Assembly: GCA_947471745.1 (NCBI GenBank)
Contig: CANJKZ010000781.1
Span: 372,001-436,000, forward strand
Direction: 5' to 3'
Length of the DNA: 64,000 nucleotides
Source of the DNA: Closterium sp. Naga37s-1
Taxonomy: Eukaryota; Streptophyta; Zygnematophyceae; Desmidiales; Closteriaceae
Shown here: one piece after another, positions 44,276 through 55,201 of the stretch
How the letters are laid out: each line of letters opens with the position of its first letter
Position numbering within the stretch: position 1 is the stretch's first letter
The notes under the pieces: generated by a model
Seen by the model: the letters and a program-made list of their open reading frames with translations, nothing else
Told to the model about the DNA's origin: nothing
Databases searched by the model: none
Translations under genes and position numbers: made by a program

Positions 44276-45320
44276 CACAACGAACAACAGGCCATGCTCT
44301 CGGATAACCTCCTTCTGCGGATCTACCAAGAGTGTACGACACGGCGCTACGACTGTTAGGTAGGGTTCGATATACATGCTTTGTTACAGCCTTCACATTG
44401 CCGCACACATGAGCTATAAGTGTCATGCGGCTCTTTGCAAACATCTCGCTAATCCCTCGTGAATCCCTGTCGTATCTTACAAACGCGCACCCTTTCCATG
44501 TCAGGTTGTCACGCACAGGAGTCCGACGCCGACCAAAAGAAGAAGGCGCATGGTGATGGGGCACGTACACTCGCCACGCGGTGCTGATGTGTACAGAGAG
44601 TACGACGACGCCTTCGTGGGTGGCATTGGACCATACGCCTCCACCATGAGACGCTCAGGCTACGTTGACTTTTCCGTATGGGTAAGCCAAACCTGCAAGG
44701 CACGGTCACATGCCTAACAAGCACGAGTGGGTATGTCCGAAGGGTGGCTCGAGGGATTCGCAATGTGGATCTTGCAGGGATTGCAGCAGCACAGGGCGCA
44801 TTCACGACCCTATAGTACACATATGCAGCATTGTCAGCAGTACGCCTTCCATCAAATCTCACCGGCATTGCGTTGCAGGTCCACACGGCACTTTCCCCTC
44901 CTTCAATGCCTAGCCGCGGTGGCAGTCTTTAGCCACATTACGCACGAGCAATGCCCAAGCTACACGAACACCCCGCATTTTCGTGGGTGTAGTACAAGGC
45001 AGTGAACAAGAAGATGTGCATCGGCCAGCTGTGCCTCCATCTCACCGCAACCGTAGACCAGGGTTCTTCGAGGGCGGTGAAACAAGAAGAGGTTGCGTTC
45101 GTGCGAAGAATGATTGTTGGAGAGGTACAACAGGAGTTAGGGTGCGAGCAAATGATGATGGGAGACGCGTAAGGAGGTTTTACCATGATCCCTGTACGAT
45201 CAATCGTGCGAACGGTGCACATGATCCGTTCCTTCAACGATCCACATGTCTGGTTCCTGAACAAATGGGCCGATCGATGTCACGAGGTCCACACGTCATT
45301 GGCAGGGGAGACGGCGTAAG
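44276..45320 (+). pseudogene. Plavaka-type transposase, C-terminal part
   Basis: Continues directly after the second Copia: NEQQAMLSDNLLLRIYQE (about 44280-44335). The region 44400-45000 has only short frames. A longer frame at about 45003-45317 includes VAFVRRMIVGEVQQEL and, after one stop codon at about 45170, VRTVHMIRSFNDPHVWFLN and WADRCHEV. This resembles the C-terminal end of Plavaka transposases, where a phrase ending in FLNxxxD is common. The stop TAA follows GETA near 45318. Confidence 0.6.
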
Positions 45321-46419
45321 GCGAAAGTATAAAGTAAGTGGGTAATGCGCACCTGCATGGTCGCAGGCCAGACAAGGCTGAGCATATGTGTGCTACCAAT
45401 CGCCATGGGATATTGGTAGGCACGGTTGTAACCGAACCATAAACAGTGGATTTGTCACGAAAGATTGCAACATGGGTGAGCAAAATAGTTCTTGTACACT
45501 TGGGATTGAGATCATCCCCCACCAACCACCTCATCCCCGTGTGCCCCCCGCCCAGTGTGCAGGCCGAGGGACTTCGCAGCGCATTGGAGAAAAGGAATAT
45601 TGATGGGTAGCGATGGCAGAGCCACCCAGAGACAGCAGTGGTCACATTTCGAATGAAGCCGATAAGGCAAGTTGGACGGACCGCAGAGCGGGCCACATGA
45701 GCACAAGGTTTGGGTGTGAGTGTAATCGAGCGGGCTGTGAGATGCGGGGCCTCGTCAACCGCATGGCGCGTCTGGTTTTGCATAAGGGGGTAAGCATGTA
45801 TGGCCATGGCCTCAACGTTGGGAATTCTACGGATGGATGTATGCATAGGCGACCGCATCGTACATATATAAGACGTTGAGCAATGCTTAACTACTAGTAC
45901 CTGAGATGGAGGAAAAGTTGGGAGGGGGCGGGAAGTGGGGTCCTGGGGGGAAGGACAGAATGTCCCATGAGCAACGCTCCATCCCTCCAGATGCGCTCAG
46001 CACGTGAATAGATACCTAGACACACATCCAGCCAGGCAGTATCGCCCCATGTCTAATACGTGTGGAACTTTGCGTTTGGTAATGAAGCAGATGCTTGGTT
46101 TTTTGTATTAACACCCCATCCCTTGCTTCCCCTTGCAACCCTATATCAGGGACCCTGAGCTGCATCGATCCAGCTTGCAGCTTAAAACCGAAATGCAAAA
46201 GAGTGAACCCCGACCCAGCTTGAAAAAGTGTTGCTGCGAGAGAAAGGGATCGGGCCAACAAAGCACTGTACAACACAACAGAAGTGTTCAGATCGAACAA
46301 ATGTGATTGGCTAGCGCCAAAAGGAAAATTCTGGGCTCCCGCCAAAAGGAACATTCAACCATCGCATCTCTACGTGCTGGACCCTCACGACCGTTGCAGG
46401 CGACGGTTTTGGTCGCTAG
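45321..46419. other. Unassigned DNA between the Plavaka transposase and Copia copy III
   Basis: Only short open frames (for example 45613-45879, plus) without motifs I know. It may hold the 3' end of the Plavaka element, but no inverted repeat was matched to the 5' side. The last five bases (46415-46419, GCTAG) are the target duplication of the next element. Confidence 0.4.
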
Positions 46420-46549
46420 TGTGAAATAATGAGGAAGGAATGAATGAACTAGCAAGCACGTGGGTACAAGTAGGAAAACCTAAAAGTGTTGTACCCCATA
46501 TTGTCTACCCCACTACAGCCTACACAGACTATAGCATATGAGTTTCACA
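46420..46549 (-). repeat. 3' LTR, Copia copy III
   Basis: 130 bp; two differences from 60137-60266. The polypurine tract is at 46550-46572. Confidence 0.92.
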
Positions 46550-48725
46550 CACCCCCATAGGCAAAGTGGGGGAGAACAAGAGGTCACAAGACCAGTCAAG
46601 CAAAGCAAAGCAAGCTCAGGGTGGATCACAACGTCACCACACAGTCCGAGCACAAGAGCAAGGCCACAAGGCCAGTTCACATGCAAGATCATATATATAA
46701 AGGTAAACAAGCAAGTGCAGGTATAGAAAGATCACAGTACAAGCAAGGTCAAGAAGTCAGCAAGTGAGGCCAAGTAGGTACAAGACCTAGCATCGTACAG
46801 AAGCGCTGATGATCACAAGGCGGAAGTGCCTTGGTAAAGATATCAGCAGTGTTGGCCTCAGAGGCCACGTAAGCAAGGCGCAGCTGACCACGCTGCTGCA
46901 ACTCACGAGCAAGGAAGTAGCGAAGAGCAATGTGCTTCGTTCTGTGCTCCAGTCTGTGCTCCCGACACAAGGCCAGTATGGCCTTGTTGTCTACGTACAG
47001 AACTGGAGGAGAACGAGGCGGCTCTCCTAGGTCAGTCAGCAGGTAGGTGAGCCAGCGTAGCTCCTGTGCAGCCATGGCCCCCGCGTAGATCTCAGCCTCA
47101 CAGCTGGAGCCGAGAACAGAAGACGAGCGGGTAGACCGCCACGAAACAGAGCCGGAGCCAAGGCTGAAGGTGTAACCCTGTGACGACCGCTGCGTAGCCT
47201 GGTCGTCAGCCCAAGAAGCGTCTGCGTGACCTGTGAGGACCACCGGACGTCGCCCTCCAAGCACTAGCCCCATGCCCGACGTACTGCACAAGTAGCGCAA
47301 CACCCTCTTCGCTGCAGCCATGTGCTCTGGTCGGTGTCTCCCAGGAGCAACATAGCGTGCCAAGATGCTAAGAGGGTATGGAAGGTCAGGTCGTGTGCAG
47401 GTCATCAGGTACATGAGGCAGCCAACAAGCTCTGGGTACGGGCCACTCGGCTCTACGGACTCATCCGAAGGCAGAGCAGAGAGCGAGTGGCGAGTAGACA
47501 GAGGAGTGGCCTGAGGCGAGGAGTACGTGAAGTCGAAGCGCTGAAGGACCTGCTGCACCATGTGTGACTGAGTCAGGGTAATGGTGCGCTGTGCTCTGTC
47601 CCGGGTGATCTGCAAGCCAAGGTAGTTGCGCAGTTCACCCAGGTCTGTGCACGTGTGTCTCTTCTGCAGCTCGGACTTCACGTGGGCGAGTCCAGCAGTG
47701 TCAGCAGTGGCAAAGACCAAGTCGTCGACGTACACGAGGATGTAGAACGGCGGCAAAGAGGTGTCGGTGCGCAGAAACAGCGACGGGTCGGCAGTAGACG
47801 GAGCAAACCCAAGAGCCGCAAGTGTAGTCCTCAGTGTGTCGTGCCACTCACGGGGCGCCTGGCGGAGACCGTAGACTGGCCGCCGGAGGCTCCACTGGGT
47901 ACCAGGAGGAAACGACCCAGTGAAGCCAGGTGGGCGGCGCAGCCAGATCTCCTCGTGCAGGCTGCCCTGCAGGAAAGCTGTGCTGAAGTCAAGAGAGTGA
48001 AGCTCGTAGTCGCACTGAGCGGCTATGTGCAGCAGCACCCGAAGAGTGGTCATCTTCGGGGTGGGAGAGAAGGTCTGAAAGTAGTCAACTCCCTGCCGCT
48101 GACTGAAGCCTCGAGCCACGTAACGCGCCTTGAAGACAAGCGGAGAACCTGGCGGGCGCTTCACCCTGAAAATCCACATGTCACTGACGATGTTCGCCCC
48201 AGGTGGGGGAACCTCGTCGACGTAGGTGCCTGTGGACTTCCAGGAAGCCATCTCTGCGTCCATGGCTGACTGCCACTGTGAGGAGTAGGGACCCTCGATC
48301 GCCTCAGCGTACGATCGAGGAGTCGGGATGTCTGGTGCATCCGGGTCTCCCTCAGGGGCAATCAGCGTGGACACGAGATGAGGCAAAGCAGCAGCAAAAC
48401 ACTGGAACTCCTCCTGCCTGTCCTCAAGGACGTCCGTGCTAAGAGCACACTCACCGCCGACGGACGGAGGACAGACAGACTCAGACTCAGCAATGAGACT
48501 AGTGGCGTAGTCCAGACGACAGCGAGCAGCAAAGTCGACAAGCTCAGCAACTAAGGCAGACGCAGCAGTGGACTCAAAGGAAGGGTCAGTGACAACAGTG
48601 GCCAGGAGACGCGTGACAGTAGGACTAGCAGCACGAAGAGAGTCAGACTCCGGGTCAGCAAGAACAGGAAGAGAGGACTCTGGAGGAGACGGCAACGGGA
48701 CACGCAGAGGAGCAGTGGAAGGACG

Positions 48726-49594
48726 TGTTGAGTGATGCTACCATTCGCATTCACGTCTGTCTGCCTCCCATCATATGTTCGTGCGTTGCATGCGTGTTGT
48801 GAGTGTGTGCAAGAATTTGTGTTTTGTGCGGTTTGGTTTTTCTGAGTGTGTGTGTGAATGTTATTTGGCTTGAGCAGATATCTGAAGTGACTCCTCTGCT
48901 CAAGAGCTTTCCGAGGAACCAAGTATCGCTTCAATCGGAGCACGAACAAGAAAGTTACGAACGTTGGAGTTCGTATGCTTTTGATATTTGGTTGTGGTGA
49001 CTATGGGAAGTTGTGGGGTTGACTCAATATGGGGTACAGACTTTTGGGGGTTGGGAAATTCGTCTTTTCTACTGTAGTTGCTGCCAAATGGTTGGGAGAA
49101 ACCAAACCAGGTTGGCAAGTGTGGCCAAGTTGGGTTGAGGTGGATTGTGGAGGTTGGGATAGTGACAAAGGTCAAAGTTGGGTTGCCTATGGGGAAGGGA
49201 ATTGTATGGCATGGGGTTTCCTTGGTTGGGGACTCTCTTGGGACCTTCCCTCTCGTCCTCCTCATCCCCTCCTACCTGGTTCTATTGCTACTCTAACTTT
49301 CTTGTGTGAACTTGTGAGATCATTGTGATTGAGTTACGTTTTCTATGGCAGCATACCCCCTAGTGCGCCGAAGTTCATAACTCGAGTTATACTCCATATT
49401 CTGATACTATTCAAATTGGGAAAGATAGCCACGGTCAAGGGCTACAACATACTCGAGTTTGAAAGAATTCTAACAGTGGACCTTTCGTCGACGACGTTTC
49501 TTGTGACGACGACTTTTCTGTCCAGAATTGTAGTTGACGATTTTGAGATATTTCAGCCCCTAATCTTCATAGACTCCGTCCTTAATCTCTAATA
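48726..49594 (+). repeat. 5' LTR of young Copia
   Basis: 869 bp. Small open frames inside it recur at the same relative position in the 3' LTR and are not genes. The promoter should lie here, but no TATA box was assigned with confidence. Confidence 0.95.
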
Positions 49595-49830
49595 AGTGGT
49601 ATCAGAGCTGATTAAGGACCTTGTGGGGAGTCTACTGATGTGTGAAGACCCTCCTAGACCCACCATGGCCTGTGGGCGTGCCTAAGTGGAGTTCTGGAGG
49701 TTGGATGTGACTTCCGCTAAGGGGAAACTCTGCCGAAATTTCGTTGGCGCTGACACTTGTGAAGATTGTGTGGATCTACATTGTGACCAGCAAAAGGGGG
49801 AGCTGAAACCTCTGACTGGGAGCAGAGGAG

Positions 49831-52473
49831 ATGAATCAAGGGAGTGGAGATGCAGCTGAGAAGAGGAGTGAGCCGCCACCATCCAAGATTGAAGCTTTGG
49901 ATGGCTCCAACTATGAGGAATGGAGCGGGCGGATGCGGAGCGCCTTCAAGCGCTACAAGCTGCTGAAAATTGCAATGGGAGAGGAGAAGATGCCGGGGGA
50001 AGGAGATGCCCGCGATCGGTGGATTGAGAAGAGCGCGGTGCTGTACGACCTCATCCTCCAATCGGTCAACAACGACATGTTCCAGCACATCAAGGATTTG
50101 GTGGAGTTGGATGATTCCGGACCGAAGGCATGGAAGCTGCTACGCGACGTGATTCAGCCCAACACGCTGCCGATGGTGATTGTGTTGGAGAAGGAGTTGG
50201 CTGCCCTCTCCATGAAACCGGGAGATGATGTGAAACCGGTCCTTGACAAGATCAAGGACACCTATGCGAGGATGGCAGCGGCGGGCAGCGAAGTGTCGCA
50301 GATGCAACAGTGCACCAAGATCATCTCGGTGCTCGACAACTCGTGGGACAACCTCATCCCCACCCTCAACGTTCAGCAGGACAAATGGACGCCTGAGTGG
50401 CTACGGCAGCAGATTCTGCAGGAGGACTTCCGCAGACGCCACACGGGAGGTGGTGCTGCCAACAAAACTGCTGAGGGGTATGGAGCTGCAGGAGGCAGCA
50501 GAGGAAGAGGGGGAGGGAGAGGCCGAGGCCGTGGGAGAGGCTTTGGCAGAGGGAGAGGCCGAGGTGACTACAATGAGGGGCATGGGAGCTCTGGTGGCAG
50601 GGGGAGCACCCGAATGGAGGGTGCGTGCTGGTACTGCAAGAAGGCTGGACACCCGTGGTTCAAGTGTTTCAGCCGGCCTGAGGGATGGGCCCCTCCAGGC
50701 ATGAAGCCGCCAAGTGGTGAACGTGCACGCGGTGGCGCTGTGCAAGGTTCAGGTGCACAAGGTGATGGTGCACAAGGTAAAGCCGACCCTGGGATGTTCC
50801 TCATGGTTGAGGATGTGCAAGGGAGTGGGGGTGATGTGGGTTCAGTTGGGAAGGTTGTGATGCACCCCCTCACTCACTGGGTGATCGATTCAGGTTGCAC
50901 GAGTCATATGACCCCACGGGCAGATTTGCTTGATGAGGTAAAACCTCCTGGGAAGATCAAGTTTGTGGCTGCCGCTTCAGGTGCTTTGCTCCCTGTGATT
51001 GGTGTTGGGAATGCTAAGGTGATGGGAGCCAATGGAGAGCTTGTGGGGCTTGGGAATGTGCTGTTGGTTGAAGGTTTGTCCGCTAACCTTCTTTCTGTGC
51101 GCCGGCTGCAGAAGAGCAAGGCTGAAGTTACCTTCGGCCCAACCAGCTGCCGTGCAAAGCTTGGGAAGTTGCTGCTGTGGAACTTGGAGGAGAAGAGCAG
51201 CTGCATCAAGGACCTGTGGCAGCTGCCCATCATCCCTTGGAAGGGGAAACCACCAGCAACGGCAAAGGCAGCGGCAGCGGCTAAAGCAACTGCGGGAGGA
51301 GAGGAGACTGCACCAACTGCTGGGGCCCTGGATGCAGTCAAGAAGGTGCAGCAGCCACAGCAGCCACATGGTGAGGTGCTTGCTGGTGTGGATGCGACAG
51401 CTGCATGGGCAAAGGCTTCATCTGGGAGTGGTGAGGCTGATTGGGAGACGTGGCACGAGAGGCTGTGCCATGTGAACATTCCTATGCTGCAGAAGTTGGT
51501 AAAGGATGGGTGCTTGAAGGGGCTGGAGGTGAAGGGGGGAGCAAAGGAGATTGGGAGCTGCCCTACCTGCCTTGAGACCAAATTCACGAAGTTTCCCTTC
51601 AGCAGCAGCACAGGACCAGCCAAGGCACCACTTGCACTAGTGCACATGGATGTGGTGGGCCCCACGAGGGCCCTTTCTCTCTCGGGCAGCCGCTACTTCT
51701 TGACGATTGTGGACGACCACACGCGTGCGGTGTGGGTGTACCCTCTCAAGACTAAGGGGGAGGTGGCAGCGGCTGTTCTTAAGGAGTGGATGCCGAGAGC
51801 ACAAAGGGAAAGCGGACACAAGGTGAAGGTGATCCGCACTGACAACGGAGGAGAGTTCATCGGCGCTGATTTTGAGAAGGAGCTGAAGCGGAAGGGGATC
51901 CAGCATCAGCTCACAGTGCCTTACAACCCTCAGCAGAATGGCGTGGCTGAGCGGTTCAACCGGACCCTGCAGGAAGGTGCTCGCACTCTCCTTGGGCGTG
52001 CAGGGCTGCCGGATCCGTTTTGGGTGACAGCACTGCGGCAGGTCGTTGTTGTGAAGAACCGGGTGCTGGCGACTGTGGGGGACAAGCAATGGGTCCCCTA
52101 CACCAAGTGGTATGGGAGTGCGCCTGCAGTCAACATGCTGAGAACTTATGGCTGCATGGTGGTGTTTCATGTACCGAAGGAGAAGAGGGGAAAGTTGGAA
52201 GCTTCTGGGAGATGGGGTGTGCACTTGGGGCTTGCCAAGGACCACAAGGGCTGGTTGATATGGGACTTGACGAGCCAGCAACTGACTGTGTCAAGGGATG
52301 TTAAGTTCCTTGAGTCCTTGTTCTACAAGGAGTGGAAGCAGCAGCAGCAGAAGCTTCCTACAACACCACTGATCATTGAGGCCGATGAGGTGCAGCGGCC
52401 TTCGAGGCAGGTGGACGTTTCTGTCTCCAAGGAGGAGATCTCTGGGGTGACTGATGATGGGGGAGAACCTGAG

Positions 52474-52509
<36 letters not shown>

Positions 52510-54276
52510 GAGGAGGAGCAAGGTGCTCCACAAGGTGCCGGACGTACGGCTGACCGTCCTAGGAGGGATGTGCGCCCTCCTAACAGGCTGACCTATGCAA
52601 GCCGTGGCAAGCCAAAGGTGGTAAGGGCTGGGAGTGTGGCTGAGCAGTGTGATGAGGATGAGATAGCACACTGCTACTGGGCAGCCGTCCCTGAGCCCAA
52701 GACGCTAGCTGAGGCATTGAGCGGGCCCGATGCTGAAAAGTGGAAGCAGAGTGTGAAGGAGGAGTATGATTCTCTGCTAGAGAATGAGACGTGGGAGCTG
52801 TGTGAGCTGCCACCTGGGAAGAAGGCCATTTCTTCCAAGCTGATTTTCAGGCACAAGTACGGACCTGATGGGGCGCTGACCCGCTACAAGTCAAGGCTTG
52901 TGGCTAAGGGGTTTCAGCAGACAAAGGGAAAGGACTTCAACGAGCTCTATGCTCCTGTGGGGAAAGGCACAACACTTCGGGTGTCATTGGCAATGGCAGC
53001 ATACCGTGGATGGCGGGTGAAGCAGATGGACATCACCACCGCCTTCCTCAATGGGATCATTCTGGAGGAGCTGTACATGTTACAGCCTGAGGGTTTGGAT
53101 GATGGGAGCGGCAGGGTGTGCAGGCTGAAGAAGGCCATCTATGGCCTGAAGCAGGCTCCTCGTGCATGGTACCACAAGTTAGAGGAGACTCTGCTGGCTG
53201 GGGGTTTCAAGAAGAGTGAGTGTGATCACAGCTTGTTCCTGCTGCAGGAGAAGGAGCAGTTTCTCATGCTCCTGGTGTATGTGGATGACATCCTGCTCTT
53301 CTCTGAGTCATCTGCAATGATTGAGCATGTGGAGGAGATGCTGGAGATGCAGTTTAAGTGCTCCAAGATGGGAGATGTGAAGTACTATTTGGGCATGCAT
53401 GTGGAGAGGGACCTTGACAAGGGAGTGTTGAGGTTGCACCAGAGAAAGTATTGTGAGGGGCTGGCTGAGAAGTATGGGCTGCAAGATGGAGGAAAGCCAG
53501 CCACCCCACTGCCTTCGGGGTTCACTGTGGAGCCCTGTGCTGAAGAGGAGGTGGTGGGTGAGAGTGACAGGAAACTTTTTCATTCCATGGTTGGGGCACT
53601 CAACTATGCGGCTAACCACACACGGCCTGACATTGCCTTTGCAACATCCAGGCTTGCCAGTGTGGTTTCACGCCCCAGTCATGAGCAGCTGGAAGCGGCC
53701 AAGAGGTTGGTCCGCTATGTGAGTGCAACGGCATCAGTGGGTTTGGAGTACAGTGCTGTGCGACAGAGGCTGCAGAGGGGTGCAGCTGATTTGGGCAAGG
53801 GGGAGATGCTCCTGACCTGCTACACCGACGCTAGCTTCAACTCTGTGAAGGCGGATGGCACCAGCATTGGAGGCTATGTGTGCCTGTTTGGAGGTGGTGC
53901 AGTGAGCTGGCGCAGCAAGAAGCAGAACGAGGTGGGGCAGTCCTCATGTGAGACAGAGTACATGGCTCTGCATCATGGGGCAAAGGAGGTGGTGTGGCTG
54001 AGGCGTTTGTTGGAGGAGATCGGAGTGTGCCAAAAGGAGCCAACTGTGATTTTCTGTGACAACGAGTCGGCTGTGAAGCTTGCTAAGAATGCTTGCCTTC
54101 ATGGGCTGACGAAGCACATCAGGCCTAAGTGGCATTGGGTGAGGAGGCTCCTGGACAAGGAGGTGCGGCTGGAGATTGTGAAGACCCATCAGCAGGCGGC
54201 TGACATTCTCACCAAGCGCCTGGCTGAATCTGAGCATTGGAAGGGCATGAAGCTTGCTGGGATGAGTGTGCATTGA
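49831..54276 (+). CDS. Gag-pol polyprotein of young Copia
   Basis: 1,481 residues in a single frame, as usual for Ty1/copia. Domains in order: gag of UBN2/retrotran-gag type (about 20-190; LDGSNYEEWSGRMRSAF), Gly/Arg-rich stretch (about 215-255), CCHC knuckle CWYCKKAGHPWFKC (about 266-279), aspartic protease WVIDSGCTSHM (about 350), GAG-pre-integrase (about 540-600; CPTCLETKF), integrase core with HMDVVGP (about 605), DNGGEF (about 670) and QQNGVAERFNR (about 705), poly-Gln/Glu spacer (about 883-900), RT (about 985-1230; AFLNG, YVDDILLFS near 1150) and RNase H (about 1330-1470; DASFNS, SSCETEYMA, DILTKRLAE). It should form virus-like particles and make and integrate the cDNA. The start follows the primer site by about 220 bp and begins MNQGSGDAAEK. 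Confidence 0.93.
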
Positions 54277-54333
54277 GGATGCATGCTTGAGCTATGGCAT
54301 GTGGGATGATGGTTGGCAGCCAGAGGGGGAGTT

Positions 54334-55201
54334 TGTTGAGTGATGCTACCATTCGCATTCACGTCTGTCTGCCTCCCATCATATGTTCGTGCGTTGCATG
54401 CGTGTTGTGAGTGTGTGCAAGAATTTGTGTTTTGTGCGGTTTGGTTTTTCTGAGTGTGTGTGTGAATGTTATTTGGCTTGAGCAGATATCTGAAGTGACT
54501 CCTCTGCTCAAGAGCTTTCCGAGGAACCAAGTATCGCTTCAATCGGAGCACGAACAAGAAAGTTACGAACGTTGGAGTTCGTATGCTTTTGATATTTGGT
54601 TGTGGTGACTATGGGAAGTTGTGGGGTTGACTCAATATGGGGTACAGACTTTTGGGGGTTGGGAAATTCGTCTTTTCTACTGTAGTTGCTGCCAAATGGT
54701 TGGGAGAAACCAAACCAGGTTGGCAAGTGTGGCCAAGTTGGGTTGAGGTGGATTGTGGAGGTTGGGATAGTGACAAAGGTCAAAGTTGGGTTGCCTATGG
54801 GGAAGGGAATTGTATGGCATGGGGTTTCCTTGGTTGGGGACTCTCTTGGGACCTTCCCTCTCGTCCTCCTCATCCCCTCCTACCTGGTTCTATTGCTACT
54901 CTAACTTTCTTGTGTGAACTTGTGAGATCATTGTGATTGAGTTACGTTTTCTATGGCAGCATACCCCCTAGTGCGCCGAAGTTCATAACTCGAGTTATAC
55001 TCATATTCTGATACTATTCAAATTGGGAAAGATAGCCACGGTCAAGGGCTACAACATACTCGAGTTTGAAAGAATTCTAACAGTGGACCTTTCGTCGACG
55101 ACGTTTCTTGTGACGACGACTTTTCTGTCCAGAATTGTAGTTGACGATTTTGAGATATTTCAGCCCCTAATCTTCATAGACTCCGTCCTTAATCTCTAAT
55201 A
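54334..55201 (+). repeat. 3' LTR of young Copia
   Basis: 868 bp, practically identical to the 5' LTR. Confidence 0.95.

Larger units (their letters stand above)
26825..45320 (+). mobile_element. Plavaka-like DNA transposon, split by two Copia insertions
   Basis: Transposase segments on the plus strand occur in the correct order at about 26825-28473, 35393-37253 and 44276-45320. The two gaps are exactly filled by Copia elements with target duplications (28469-28473/35388-35392 and 37249-37253/44271-44275). Without the insertions the element would span about 4.6 kb. Terminal inverted repeats and the true ends were not identified, so the stated limits cover only recognised coding parts. Confidence 0.75.
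48726..55201 (+). mobile_element. Young, whole-looking Copia retrotransposon nested in copy III
   Basis: A 6,476-bp plus-strand element with perfect GGACG duplications (48721-48725 and 55202-55206). LTRs are 48726-49594 (869 bp) and 54334-55201 (868 bp), and by eye they differ only by one single-base length change. That indicates very recent insertion. The primer site TGGTATCAGAGC begins at 49597. A purine tract (CAGAGGGGGAG) precedes the 3' LTR. One uninterrupted gag-pol frame lies inside. The LTRs begin TGTTGAG and end CTAATA, so the right end is TA rather than the usual CA. Its LTRs are six times longer than those of its host Copia and unrelated to them. The element looks whole. Confidence 0.95.

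Noticed and set aside
49029-49592. Open frames of 72-121 codons, repeated at 54508-54936
   Set aside because: They lie inside the two identical LTRs of the young Copia and have no coding features.
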